64,000 nt of DNA, taken from contig JAJEKV010000026.1 of NCBI GenBank assembly GCA_021234155.1, positions 16,420,283-16,484,282 of the forward strand, read 5' to 3'. The stretch comes from Isoetes taiwanensis. Lineage: Eukaryota > Streptophyta > Lycopodiopsida > Isoetales > Isoetaceae. A program made the position numbers and the translations under genes. Under the pieces are notes generated by a model. The model was given only the letters and a program-made list of their open reading frames with translations. It searched no databases and was not told where the DNA came from. This document shows, piece after piece, positions 12,161-23,689 of the stretch (position 1 is its first letter; every line of letters starts with the position of its first letter).

Positions 12161-13700
12161 GTCTGAGACCCCAGTTGCGGGATCATCTGTGTGGATGCGT
12201 GAAAGATAATCCGGAACAACATGAGATTTGCCAGCCTTATGAACGATTTCAAAAGGAGCAAATTCTTGGAGAAGAAGGACCCAACGAGCAATGCGGCCCG
12301 TGGGCGTGGACTTGTTGATCAAATAGAGGAGTGCTTGGTGGTCCACAAAGAACTTGATTTGACTGCCCAAAAGGTAATGACGAAGCGTTGGACACGAGAA
12401 AAATGAGACCCAAAGCTTCACTCCCGTGGCGAATAGTTGCGCTCAGCAGAAGTGAGTTTTCGGCTGGCGTAGCGATTTGGTTTGTCAGTGTGCGCATCAT
12501 ATTCTTGAGAAAGAACAGCTCCAATAGCAAACGCCGAGACATCGACATGAACGTGAAAGGGCTTGTCCCATTGAGGAGGAACAAGAACCGGTGCCTGAGT
12601 AAGCAAAAAGCTTCAAATTATTGAGCGGCTTCCGCTGGGAATTCCAAGCCCGTGGATTAGCCACCCGTGAGTTTATGAATGGGATCTGCAATGGTCGCGA
12701 TCCGTGTATGAAGGTGGAGTAATAATTGACCTTTCCTAGGAAAGAGCGTGTCTCCTTGATATTGGCTGGTGCTTGAGCCTTGAGCACACAACCGATTTTG
12801 GCGGGATCGGTGGTGATTCTGCTTGCGACAACATGGCCTAACGAACACCGAAGTGGCGCAAAAGGTGCATTTCGGGATTGAGACTAATGCCCACTCATCA
12901 CATTTCTGGAAGACGAAGTTCCAATTTATCCAAATGGTCACCATGGAACTGTAGGCGAGAAGTCATCTTGAAAAATTTGCAAGAAGGGATTTTCTTTCAT
13001 GAAATCATGAAAAAGCGGAGAGCATGATGCGTTGAAATGTTGAAGGAGAGTTGGATAATCCAAAAGGAACCACCTTGTAGGCAAAAGTGCCCCGCCTGGT
13101 GGTGAAAGTGGTCTTGAGTTGATCGAGTCCTTGATGGAGATCCGATTGTAGCCAGAAAAACCATCCATAAAGGAGTACATCTCATGTCCACCACTTCTTC
13201 CGAACTTGGTCCGTGAAGGGAAGTGGAAAATGATCACGCTCCCGTGGCCCGATTGAGTTTTCGATAGTCCACACAGGCGCCGATCTTACCATTGTGCTTA
13301 AGGGCAATGACGATGGGGCTCACCCATTCGTAATGTTTGACCTCATAGATCAAACCTGCAGCAAGGAGTTTGTCAATTTCGCCTTGACGCGATCACGGTA
13401 ATTAGGGTTGAGCCTTAACCGCCGTTGCTACTAATCGTGGGTGCATCGATTTGGTAGGAATGGTGAGTTCCCCAAGCTTTTGTTGATTCCCCTAAGATCT
13501 TTGTAACTCGGTGCGAAAATGTGTTTGAATTTTTTGAACAGCTTGACGGCCCTGTTACGATAAGGAGCCGGAAGATTTGCAGCAATGCGGACAGGTTGAT
13601 TGTTGCCGACGTCCACAATCTCCGACTTGAGAGTCTGAATATGGGGTATGACTTCGTATCCCGGACAATGTGTGCGGGGAGGTTGGAGCATAACCGGATC
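12160..13700 (-). pseudogene. Gypsy 1 reverse transcriptase and RNase H (frameshifted)
   Basis: The minus strand shows an RT block with YSFMDGFSGYNRI (catalytic Asp, about 13.15 kb) and a second catalytic block reading FQDDFS instead of the usual Y/FMDDF (about 12.95 kb). RNase H follows with KPFHVHVDVSAFAIGAVLSQ (about 12.53 kb), YASRKLTSAERNYS and FVDHQALLYLINKS, ending with an IVHKAGKSHVVPDYLSR-type motif (about 12.19 kb). The enzyme would copy element RNA into DNA and degrade the RNA strand in virus-like particles. Frame changes occur every 100-300 bp, so it is inactive as read. Confidence 0.88.
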
Positions 13701-13739
13701 GTGGCACTTTTTTGGTGAAAAAAGAGGTTGCTTTCGGTT

Positions 13740-14400
13740 TCATCTAGCGAGAGGTTGCTTCATGACAGGCGTGTATATCAACGAGTTGCGGGAGTGTCGG
13801 ATCTGAAAAAAGTGATCAACGCGTTGGATTCGATTGCAAGGAGCCGTGGGGGTCAAGCAAGGCAGCCACGGCCGGTCCTCTTCAAGAGTCATTTCTCCCC
13901 AAGGATCAGCATATTCGGGGTAAGATGACAGAGGCATACTCACAGGTGGAGCCTGAACGTGATAAATATTCTGAGCTTCTTCTTCGATTAATGCGAGAGA
14001 GGGTTCCGCATTGTCAACAGAAATGATCCTGCCTGTTTGCAAGTCCATGGTGGCATTGAGATGACCATCAGTGATGACTAACTGGTCCGAGGCCCAGTAA
14101 TGGATACTCTTTGCCTGGCGGAGAAAAGGTCTGCCTACCAGCGGTTCATAGTCACCGGATCTTCGCCCGCTTTCCAAACTCCAAATTCCATGGGAAAGCG
14201 GAGATCACCAATGTTGATGTGAAGAATAGGTGTGACGCCTTGAGGTCTCGTGATATGGCCATTAGCCAATTTGATGTCATATGGGGCACGAAAGAGTTGT
14301 GTGATGCCCATTTGTTTGGCGGAGTTTATCCGTGATGAGATTGATCTACGCTACCTCCATCGATTTGAACATGGTTGACTTGCTGATTTCCCACCGTGGC
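13740..14400 (-). pseudogene. Gypsy 1 aspartic protease region
   Basis: The catalytic motif is VQIDGGSVDQ near 14338-14382. The downstream C-terminal half has YEPLVGRPFLRQAK, where GRPFL is the usual retropepsin end motif. DGGS rather than DTGA/DSGA is common in Athila/Tat elements. The protease would process Gag-Pol. The frame changes between the two halves. Confidence 0.75.
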
Positions 14401-16671
14401 ATGGACCGTGGGTGTAGAGGTAGCCACGGCCCCAACTAAAAGCAGGGGGGAGTGGTAACGGTCCTGAGAGCGGAGACGAGAGTTTTAAAATGGTTGCCAA
14501 GCTTAAAGGAATTTTGATCTTGGCTAGCTCCTCTTGGAGTTCGAGAGGTACATGAGAAAAAGGATCTGCTGGTTCCACCGGTGCGGGAGTGCATGGCGGG
14601 GAAGCAAAGAACTTTGAGTAAGTCAACCTCGGCTGCAATATTGGGATATGTCCGAGGCGTGGAGGTTGAGATGTTGAAGGGTATCTTGTCTTTGTTGAGC
14701 TCTAGTGGTGGCATGAACATTTGCCAATGTCGCGGCCTTCAACGGCTTGCATGAGGTTCAAAATGCTTTGGCGAACTTTGGGCATGACATGTGGCATGAG
14801 CTTTTCCAAGTCGGTGCAAAGTGAACCTTTTTTTCGTCCTCATGAGGAATGGTGTCAACTGCAAAAGGCGGGTTGCGTGCCCTTCGAATAATAGTCAAGG
14901 GACGTGATGCCTTGATGCGGCGTGAAACTAAACCAACCCAATTTGACCACCGGACGGGAGGATTAAGTGCCCGAAAAATTTCCTCTTGGGCTTGTTGATC
15001 CAGGTTGAGGTTGATTTTGGAGAGCGGGTTGATAAGCGTGATTCTTTGGCTCTTGGTGGCTTCTTAAGAACTGGTCGCGGGCCTTGTTTGCCATTAGCGA
15101 GCGAGTTGGTAAGCCATGAGGCGGACCGATGTGGTCTGATTTGTGCCGAGAAGTCGCACACGAACTTGGGGAAGTTGAGGACACGCCGTGGTGGTATGAC
15201 CCCATTCTTGGCAGTGATAACACCGAGCTTTAGAAGGATCAAAAGGAGGGCGTTGGTTGGATCCCGTGGTTTGGTCCCATTCGGTGATAGAGTTGCGTGG
15301 GCTGCACTTTTTGAAGAGGTGGCTGAGCGATAGTCGCGATTGTTGCTGAGGTGTGGTTTGCACTTGATAAACCATTTTGTTGAGCGGTGTGGGATGAGTG
15401 CGAAAGTGCACTCTTAAAGTGGCATGATTGCACATGTTGCATCGCTTGCAATGAGGCGGGCCATTGGTGGAGTTGCACTCATTGGCCAAATGGCCTTGGT
15501 ATTTGCAAATATGGCACCGATTTGATACATGGCTGTGGATTAGCGTGTTGAGGCTGAACAGCCGTTTGTGGAACCATGGCGAGGTGGAATGAGCGGGAGC
15601 TCTTGAAGAGCCGCCTCTGGGAAACATTGACTGAGTGATTGACAAGGTCGATAGCCTGCTCCCAAAGTTTTTGGGCCTTGAGTATTCATCATGAGTCAAT
15701 AGCGGGAGGAAGTCCTTGGAGAAACCGGACCAAAATCTGGCTCGTAGGGTACTCCTTGAGCTTACTTAGCGTAGAATGTGAAGTCGATCCGCAAAAAATC
15801 CCTGGCGGAACTCAGTGGCTCTTGTTGAAGTTCATTGAGTTGCTTGAGATGAAGTTGATCATCATCCGTGGTCCGTAATGAGACGTAAAAAGCGATCGCG
15901 CATTTCGACCAGTCTTGTTTCCAATGGCTTTTGTTGGACATAAGCCATTGATGAGGAGAGCCACGAGGTGGTGGTGGAAAAAGATGTGGAATTTCAGTTG
16001 AGGTTGCGCGTGACCATTTAGGACGACTAGAGCCTCAAATTCTTCCATGTGGGCCTGAGCACTTTGGTCTAACGGTTTGCCTTTTCGTGTTGCCAAAGGT
16101 GGGATAAGTCGGTTCAGTCCGAAAGGTAGATGTGAAAGTCTTTGGGCTGGAGGAACAAAGATAGTGAGGATATTGAGGTTGAGGTGGATGTGGCATTGTG
16201 CACTTTGAAAAGCCGGACCACGATGAAGGGGTGGCTACCGGTTGAGAAACCGGGCGAAAATTTGGAGCATTGGTTTTGAGATCCGTAAGGTTGTAAACAG
16301 GAAGAGCAAAGGGGAAACGTAGGGAAAGGATATTCACCGGTAGGCGCAAAGGAGACATGTGGATAGCCGTGCCCACCCCGGGAGATGATGGTTCTTGAAG
16401 GAAGAGCGTGGCCCGAAGAATGATGGATGTAGGCATGTTCGGGGGTGTGAAAGTACGGGTTGAGAAGGTTGAGCCCCATAAGGCTCCCCGATAGTGATGA
16501 GGAGACCGAGGTTGTGAGCAATGTTTGCACGCTTTGGGCGGGGAACCGGACGAGACCGACACGGGGGTGGGTGGCGCGACCGGCCCCCCTAGACCGAAGA
16601 TGGCCTCCCTCTATGTCATAAGCGCATCCATATATGTCACGGCAACGGTTCCCGACCGATGGCGCCTCCAA
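14400..16671 (-). pseudogene. Gypsy 1 gag with repeated zinc knuckles
   Basis: This region lies between the 5' LTR side (right) and the protease. The N-terminal part (16.1-16.67 kb) is Pro/Ser/His-rich and frameshifted. Three Cys/His modules follow: CHICKYQGHLANEC (about 15475-15516, perfect C-x2-C-x4-H-x4-C), a variant CKRCNMCNHATLRVH just downstream, and CYHCQEWGHTTTAC (about 15188-15229, perfect CCHC). Gag forms the particle and the knuckles bind RNA. Three modules is more than usual. A later segment (14.5-14.6 kb, ELQEELAKIKIPLSL) resembles the gag-protease linker of Athila/Tat elements. Confidence 0.75.
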
Positions 16672-16772
16672 GCGAGGCCGTCACGAGAAAGGAGTTCTTC
16701 ACGGCGTGAAATTTCTACGCACATGGCGGCAGTAAGAAAGTAGGATAAAAATCGCACCCCGCGGTGCACTGC

Positions 16773-17360
16773 TGTTTGGGGTCCGGGTTGAACTCCCGGA
16801 AGACAGCCCTGCAGTGAGGACCCGTGGATCTAATGAGAGTCCGGGGACTATGTCACGCGGATTTGCAAGAAGAGAAGAAAAGAAGAAAACGTAACAAATG
16901 AGAGAAAGATGATAAGCTTCCTTGATATCAATGATGAAAATACATGAGCTCTCGCAATAGAGAGAAAAACCGAAAGGAGACAAGACTCAAAACTCATCTA
17001 AAAACTTATGTGCTAACTCTACTCATATATATAGTACAATGGCCTTTGGGCCCAATATAGACACTCGACCGATCTGCGTCCGACTCCTGGAAGGAGGCCT
17101 GATTTGCAGGAATGTTGGCGGTGCCTCTTGAAGTGCCTAGAATCACGCTGACGCTGACGCTGGACAAGGCGGATGGCGCCGTCACTTGTCCGGCCGGCGC
17201 CTCTTGTTGACAGCCACGCACTTTGACTAGCGTGGTTCCGCCGCTTGGTCTTCAAGGAGCCTTGGATGTCCTGACCCCGTGGGTCGACCGAGGATCCTTG
17301 AGTTTGACCTGGTCTGTCGTATGCATGAATAGTCCTGTACCAGGAGGCACAGGACTAACA
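16773..17360 (-). repeat. 5' LTR of gypsy element 1
   Basis: This is a 588-bp direct repeat of 5714-6294, TGTTAGTCC...CCAAACA on the minus strand. Its outer edge abuts the target duplication AAAAG at 17361. The bases just inside (minus strand from 16772: GCAGTGCACCGCGGGG) do not begin with the TGG expected of a tRNA primer site, so the primer site is diverged or unusual. Confidence 0.93.
17020..17036 (-). promoter_or_regulatory. Candidate TATA box in 5' LTR of gypsy 1
   Basis: The minus strand reads GTACTATATATATGAGTAG here. A matching block is present in the 3' LTR near 5970-5986. It is a plausible core promoter element for element transcription, judged by composition and by position within the LTR only. 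Confidence 0.4.
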
Positions 17361-17419
17361 AAAAGTTGAATTGGAAATTATCTATACGGTTTGAATATAT
17401 TGTATAGAGAAAATCTTAC

Positions 17420-17992
17420 CTTTAGTTTGTAAGAAACAAAGGGCAAAATGCTTGATCTATACTTGTATCAACATATGTAGCATAGAGTCCGCGAAGAATA
17501 ATCCCAAAGGAGAGGACCGAATCAAAGAACCAAAGCATTGTGTGCTCAACCTACCAACAGCAACAAGAGCATTGTAAAAACCTTCGAAAGAAGCTGCAAC
17601 ATACCTTTGCCCAAGCTATCAGAGATGGAATCAATATGACTAAAGCTGTAAGATGCAACAGCAATAATCCCTGATAGAATTTAAACAGCTCGAGTTGCAT
17701 TAGACGTGTCATCTGCATTTTTTCCAATACCCTTTAATTTATGATAACTTCGGTTTTCGTTTTGCTGACGATAACTGGTGAGTTGCACAGTTCAAACATA
17801 CAAAAGATGCTCAGAAGAAATAATAAATTCCATAACCAATTCCATTGCTTATCAAAATAATGCAGCATGGCAATTCCAGACATGAAATCCAATCAAAATG
17901 AGGAGACCGAGAGCAGGATGAACAAAGAATACTAGTGTAGTTGCCAGAACTCCTATTGCAAGAGCTGGCCTAGATCTCATCCTCCGGATTGT
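17420..17992 (-). pseudogene. GPI inositol-deacylase (PGAP1-like) C-terminal exon remnants
   Basis: Three minus-strand blocks occur in gene order. Block 17992-17852 follows an acceptor (TATATGCAG) and encodes RPALAIGVLATTLVFFVHPA then GLLILIGFHVWNCHAAL. Block 17712-17605 (36 codons) follows AAAATGCAG, encodes LFKFYQGLLLLHLTALVILI-PSLIAWAK, and ends at the consensus donor AAAG/GTATGT. Block 17550-17422 follows GTTGGTAG and encodes MLWFFDSVLSFGIILRGLY. From family knowledge, plant PGAP1-like proteins end with hydrophobic segments of this kind, including a WFLDS...GVILHG motif. PGAP1 is an ER membrane hydrolase that removes the inositol acyl chain from GPI anchors. The intron between blocks 2 and 3 is only 54 bp, the first block ends in TGA, and catalytic exons are absent. 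Gypsy 1 cuts the locus at 17360. Confidence 0.6.
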
Positions 17993-18012
17993 CTGCATAT
18001 AATGACGTCACG

Positions 18013-18990
18013 TTGTTAAGACACCTACGGGTGTTTCCATATTAGAAATTTAAGGAACATATCAAACCTAGTTTAGTTCTGGATTTGACTCGTTTTCGTT
18101 TTTATCCTAGTGACAATTCTTTGTAGATTCATGCATTTCATGGAGCATGTATAAAATGATTATTTTCAATTATTTCCAGATCAAAATTCTTTTCCTTTAG
18201 AATAATTGGGTCCTAACCCAAATGAAGATCCCCTCGCTACATTGTGCATGGCTACAATAATATGGATGGTATCAAGTATTTTAGGCTTGCAGTAGATTCG
18301 TTGTTGTCATATTGGAAGACTTTATGCTTTGCATTTAAAATTGGACATCAAGGTGAACCAATTCTCAATTTCTGCCACAGACTACTCCACTTGTACTTCC
18401 ATGTTTCAGCCCCGTAATCGATGCACCCATAATCAAGTCTTCTTAATCCCAACATAAATCGTGATTAGATATTCTTAGTCTTGAAAGGCTTACCTTCTGT
18501 CTTGTATAACAAATCTAGATCCAAATATAGCTATAAGAATGAATGAATGAATATTCTAGAGCAATTGAATGAATCAGCCTTCAATTTTGTGGGAAGAAAG
18601 TTGTGCAAAAAACCTTAACGCAAAAGACAATGGCAACAATGCAAACAGTTCAAATGGTCATTGAAACAGATAAAATTATAAATTACAATGTTTACAAACT
18701 GAGATATTGAACTTAAAATTGAGATTTACCTTCTTTCCTCTAAGTCTAGAAAGGATTTAAGGGTCTAGACTGGTGACAATGCTCCAAGCAAGGATCAACT
18801 TTTCTCAAACACACAATGACAATGAAATTCATCTTCTGCAGAAGTAATATAGTTGGACATGGCTTGGCGTCCCTCACAGCTAAGTAGGAGCCTTTCTATA
18901 CTTAGAGGAGGGGAATGAATGTTTTTTGCTCTGCCATTTCGACACAACCCGAAGACATTGTTTGCTGTTGCCGATTGCGGGGCCCCCTCG
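18013..18990 (+). repeat. Dispersed repeat R, copy A
   Basis: 18013-18208 matches 62424-62601, and 18209-18990 matches 62602-63385. Part also matches 51542-51954. Within it a plus-strand open block reads GYNNMDGIKYFRLAVDSLLS and SYWKTLCFAFKIGHQ in all three copies. The origin is unknown: it could be an old element or a duplicated gene/intron segment. A (GAAT)n run lies near 18538-18553. Copy A adjoins the PGAP1-like remnants on its left. Confidence 0.75.
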
Positions 18991-19004
18991 CTGTGCCCCC
19001 CTAG

Positions 19005-19072
19005 TGTGTAGATAACGGCTAGTGTGTAGATAGCTAAGATAACGGCTAGTGTGTAGATAGCTTGACGTCTAG
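19005..19072. repeat. Short tandem repeat, GATAACGGCTAGTGTGTA unit
   Basis: The phrase CTAGTGTGTAGATA occurs three times, with GATAACGG between copies, in a 65-bp stretch. It lies at the junction between repeat R and the old LTR mosaic and may be a replication-slippage product. Confidence 0.7.
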
Positions 19073-19746
19073 CTAGAATTAACCCTTATATGATTAGATA
19101 AATGATCAATCTTTTATTGTTGTTTAAGTTGAGGTTATGATGGATTTATGATAGTTCCTTTGCTGCACCTCTTGTGCTTGTGGGATAAGGGAGGGTAGAG
19201 ATCTAAAGGTTTAAATACATGACACGTCACTACGAATAATTAATGGTGCATTAACTATTCATAAGCTAAGGTTAGCTATGTAAATCATTAATTATTAAGG
19301 TGGAAACCTAACCCTAAACCCTAATTCGAATTTAGTGCTTAACCTAATATTAAAGAGGCTAAAATAGTAAATTAGTTAATGAAAACTAATCTGGAATTGC
19401 CACCATGCCCAAATCGATTGGGCAAGGTAGAACTGCTAACTTGGGACACCCAAATCCAATTTGCCCCAAAATCGAATTGAGGGACATTGGTGGAGGAAGA
19501 GCTGTTGTTCAACTCTGTTCTAGCCAGAGGGATGGAGAACCAGAGAGATAATGGGTCTAGTTCTATGATTCCGGTTAGTAGTAGATAGCTTGGATTCCTA
19601 GTCAGTCATAGGATTAACCTTTGTATGCGTAGTTGTTTGATTAGACTTTATCTCATGTTCTATCTGATATTATAGATGGATGGATGTTCTGTGATAGTTC
19701 CTTTCTGTTCCTCTTGTGTTGTATTTCTTAAGGGGCGTAGAGACCT

Positions 19747-20285
19747 AAATAGAATAGAATAGACTTTTTAACGTCCACCTGAGACCCATAGGTCATGGGA
19801 CCCATACAATGGGCTAGTACAATCATTACTACTAGGATTAGAAAACCCCTCACTTTTCGAAGGTTTTCAAGGGAAAAACCTTTGCAAAGAATGATGATAC
19901 TAGACAAGCGGAGATAATGACTACTGAGGGCTCAGTAATTGCAGATGTTTATCTAGAACCTCAAGTATGTATAAGGCCAAGTCATGCACAGATGGTGCTC
20001 TGAGAAGTTGTGGAAGCGTGGAATGGAATGCTAAGGTCAAAAAATGATTCTGGACTATCTCAAAAGTAGGGCAACTCAGAAGAGTATGGATTTCATCTTC
20101 AATAACCTGTAACTGGCAACAGGCACATAGTCTCGCTTCTCGCGGCAATTGCGGCCGCTCCCATCTACCTGTCTCAATCCGTAGCTACAAGCTTGTTCCT
20201 GGACAATGAAGCGAGCAAATAAGCTTGGGGCCTTGGTGCCAAGGTGGGATTTATGTGTGCATGATAATGACCATCTAGAAAATAG
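19747..20285 (-). mobile_element. LINE fragment 2 (5'-truncated, 3' end intact)
   Basis: The minus-strand insertion 19753-20279 lies within the old LTR, with a likely target duplication AAATAG (19747-19752 and 20280-20285). It keeps the last 75 codons of ORF2, including the zinc motif CACCQLQVIEDEIHTLLSC (about 20070-20130). It also keeps the 3' UTR, with the family phrase GGGTCCCATGACCTATGGGT, and a tail of TATTC repeats at 19750-19765. It is a typical 5'-truncated LINE copy. Confidence 0.85.
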
Positions 20286-20984
20286 AGATGCTCCTAGCTA
20301 GGACCCCTTAGATCCCATTAAATGCGACATGTGCACAAGAGCCCACCGGGTTGTGGATGCTATGATGTGGTTCAGCACCAAATAACAGTCACAAGTGGTG
20401 AAGTGGGGGCGGAGCCTTGCTGAGCGTGGCCACTGGGGCTCCTACATTGTGCTAGACTTATAGTCGGTCACTATGTGTGGGCGAGGTATGGGTCTGACAC
20501 CTCCTGGGTTGCAGGAAGCGTGCCTATATGGACGCCCTGGACTCGCTATAGATTTAGGGGGATAAGTCGGGTATGGATGCGTGTGCGTCCGGGTGGCATG
20601 TATCCTCTAGTACATCCATGGAACCATTGTGATTATGGAGGGGATTCATCCCTTTCCTGCCTCATCGGACTGGGGAGATTTAACCTGGAGTAGTTTCATG
20701 GGTAACTCCATGAGATTGCATCTTCGGACGGCTACAACTATGCCATAGCATGATTCAGCCTATCTGCAAGGTGTGCATAAGAGGGGCAGATGGATTGGAC
20801 TACCCTAGCCATTGTTCTATGCCAGCCAACGCCATGTTATACTTCTGTCTGCTATTATCCGGAGGCCTTAACTGTCAGTCAGCCCCACAGAGTCTGAGCC
20901 CGGGGTAGAGCCTCATTTATGGTGTATTTCTTATATTATGTTGGCATTGTATTGTTGCCTATATGGAATATGGATGGACCACCC

Positions 20985-23551
20985 ACAGACCAGCTGACTT
21001 CGCTATTACGGGATGCAGCGGACAGGTGCTTTGGCAGACCCCCCCCCGCGTCGCCGCTCAGGGTCAGCAACATTCCCACGTAACCGATGGTTTGATGCGG
21101 ACTTAAAGAACGCATGGCGGCAGCTCCGCCACATTCGGATCCAGTACCGCTTGCAGGCCACCACACAATACAGCGCCCATCCCGAAGGACACAAAGGTCG
21201 CGGTACCTTGCCAAGCATCGGGGGGAGATGTTAGGCTGGCGGACACTCATCCTCGAACCTTTGGCCTTGAGAGTGCTTCGAAGGCCAGCCCGACCCTCTG
21301 AGGGACATCACACCGGCGAACGGAGCGATTTGCGGCAGCTCTATGACCCGCCCGGGGGGCAGCGTCGCCCATACCCCCACAGGATGGCCCCCCATTGGTT
21401 CACGTGGGCGAGGATGTTGAGGAGGGCACGAGCGGCCGGCTAATGGGAAGGCAGCTGACCTTCGATGGGTATGCGCCGAGTTACTCAAGTGGGTAAGGGG
21501 GGCAGCGCTTGTGCGGTCCTCACTACCCTGTTCAACGAGCATTGCGGGAGGTTTCCCCAACAATGGACCACAAGCGGGGTTGTTCCCATTCACAAAGGCG
21601 CGACCCACCTTTGTCCCGGCCAATTCTGGGACGATCATGGTCGATTCGGTATTTGCCAAACTGTTGGTCGGCATTCTCGAAAGCAGCAGTTGACCCGCCG
21701 GCGGAGGAGGCGTGAATGTCGCGACCCTCACACGCGGCGGGCTTTTGACCCCGCCACTCAACGATTGACCATATCTTTTCTGGCTAAAGACCGATTGAAG
21801 ACGGCCGGGAATCATCGGCCGGACTTGTATTCTTTACTTTGTGGACTTCGCGCAAAGGCTTTTGATACGGTCCCCCTGAAAAGTGGGCTAGAACTAGCGT
21901 CAGCTGGGGCTCCAGCATGCTGCGTCGCGAGAATGCCATATATCTGAGTTGTATGAGAGTTGTTTTGGCGAGGATGCGACCCGGCGGGCCAAGCATTCAC
22001 CCATTAGTATCGAGGTCCGGCGAGGTTGCCCCCCTCGCCAACACTTTTGGCCTCTACATTGATCGGTTAGAGCCCACGCTTACCGAGCATGGGGATGGCA
22101 TACGGCTTTTGCACCGGTTATCCGCCCGGCTCATCTATGCGGACGATGTTGGCTGGCGGCCCACACCCCGTGCTATGCGGTCTCACCGGATGCCCTAGAC
22201 ACATTTTGTGTCGCTCTGAGACATCTTGCGTCAATCCGCCCAAGACCGGGTGGTTCTCATATCCTCTTCCGTCACCCCATGCCTCCTCCGCACTCACATA
22301 TCGGGGGCGGCTGTGGGCGTCACGCCCACCTACAAGTACCTAGGGGTGGGAGTTCTCCTCCTCTCGCTGAGGCGCGCTTATCCGCTATGGCGACGCAGGC
22401 CGAAAGCGCTTTATGCCATGCGTAACAACAAATACCAGGCGTAGCTATATGATTGGGGCCATCACTACACTGCTCGCAATCGGTCGTAGCCCGCCCTTCA
22501 GACGGGTCGGTTTGGGGCCCGGGCCGCCTTTGGCTTAATTGGAATGACTGGGAGCAAAAGTGCGGCGGTATTTTTGGCACGGGGCACTTGGGTGAAACCT
22601 TCGCCCCTATCGCATTCTCGCTACGTAGTAATCCGATTCTTGCCGCCGCTGGCAGCCTTGATAGACATTATCGCCTATTTTCGAAAAGTGGTTACTATGG
22701 TGATGCTCTGGGCCTCGACCGGGCTTACACCGTGGGCATGAGTCCCCAGGGCTTTAGGCCTCGCTGAGGGGTAGAGATCGGGTTCGCCGGATGGAACGCG
22801 GGCAGGAGCACGTAGATGCGCACCGGGCGGCGCAATGGGCCGATCGTGGCGACCTGGCGGGGAGTACCTAGATGCTTGTTTCCTTGGCAAACTCTGGGGA
22901 CCCCATTGCTCTAGAGCGGTCAAAATGGCCCATTACAAGGAGCACATCAACCCGTGTTAGCCGGGGCCCACTCTACACTGCGTTCCCGTTTTCCCCGCCT
23001 TGAGACTCATTGCCTCCATTCGCCCGGAGTGCCCACCATCTTCGATCGAGACAGGCGGGTGGATTGGGGAGCCCCCCGGGACAAAGGCTCTGTCAGTCTT
23101 TGTCAAGCGGGTGCCATTGAGGATGAGTCTCACACTTTCCAGAGTTGCCCGGTGTTGGTCGGATCCGGGCGAGATCGCGCCCTTAGTACCGGTCGGGCGT
23201 GCCCTTGCATTTGCCGGATGAACACACCGGCCGATCGTGCCCCCGGGGTTATACATCCAGGAGATACTTTGGACCTCATGAGGTCACATTTGCCCCCACT
23301 TTGGCTGTCCGGTGACTAGGCACTCACGGGTGGGGCATGACCGTATATATTGGGATGTTTCTCGCATTTTATATGATTAGCATTACGCTTTGTCGGCCAG
23401 GCCGATTGTTGCCATGGTTTTTCCTCGAAAACCCTTGGTGCGGGGTTTTAATCCGGCAAGAATCCGCTTGCTGCGTTTTTGTATTGGGTCCCATAGACCG
23501 ATTGGTCTCCGTGGACGATAAAAGTACCTTCCTTCCTTCCTTCCTTCCTTC
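20985..23551 (+). mobile_element. LINE fragment 3 (RT to 3' end)
   Basis: This plus-strand copy starts in ORF2 upstream of RT (NAWRQLRHIRIQYRLQATTQ). It shows the RT segment FAKLLVGILESSS (about 21.65 kb), a degraded KAFDTVP block (about 21.86 kb), catalytic YADD at 22134-22146, and the C-terminal EDESHTFQSCPVL zinc region (about 23.13 kb). The family 3' UTR follows (GGGTCCCATAGACCGATTGG), ending in a (CTTC)n tail at 23527-23551. It is rich in small indels, many of which replace CAG/CTG with CG. It interrupts the old LTR. I could not define a target duplication. Confidence 0.85.
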
Positions 23552-23689
23552 ATGATGGTATATTATTTTGTGTATGGTTGCTAGGTGCTAACATGTATGT
23601 ACGCTTCTGCTGTATAGGATTCCCATCGAAGGCGTGGAACGAATGACACCTCCGTACCCTTCACCCCGATCCTTTGAAAGAAACCCAAG

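Larger units (their letters stand above)
5709..17365 (-). mobile_element. Gypsy element 1: full-length Ty3/gypsy LTR retrotransposon (Athila/Tat-like)
   Basis: The element proper is 5714-17360, flanked by a 5-bp target duplication AAAAG (5709-5713 and 17361-17365). Direct LTRs begin TGTT and end AACA. Minus orientation follows from the purine tract beside the left LTR and from gag-PR-RT-RNaseH-INT reading right to left. The protease has the DGGS form and the integrase end carries FPGKLKFRWLGPY. No chromodomain follows it. These features point to the Athila/Tat (OTA) branch. After the pol stop at 10195 there is a 3.9-kb 3' region before the 3' LTR, also typical of that branch. All ORFs are frameshifted. 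A hAT-type MITE interrupts the pol end. The element split a PGAP1-like pseudogene locus. Confidence 0.93.

Noticed and set aside
16741-16772. A tRNA primer-binding site next to the gypsy 1 5' LTR
   Set aside because: The first bases after the LTR (minus strand) are GCAGTGCACCGCGG, without the expected leading TGG. A diverged site is possible but not supportable.
23527-23551. (CTTC)n as an independent microsatellite
   Set aside because: It follows the LINE 3' UTR phrase and GGACGATAAAA exactly where other copies have their tails, so it is the LINE tail.
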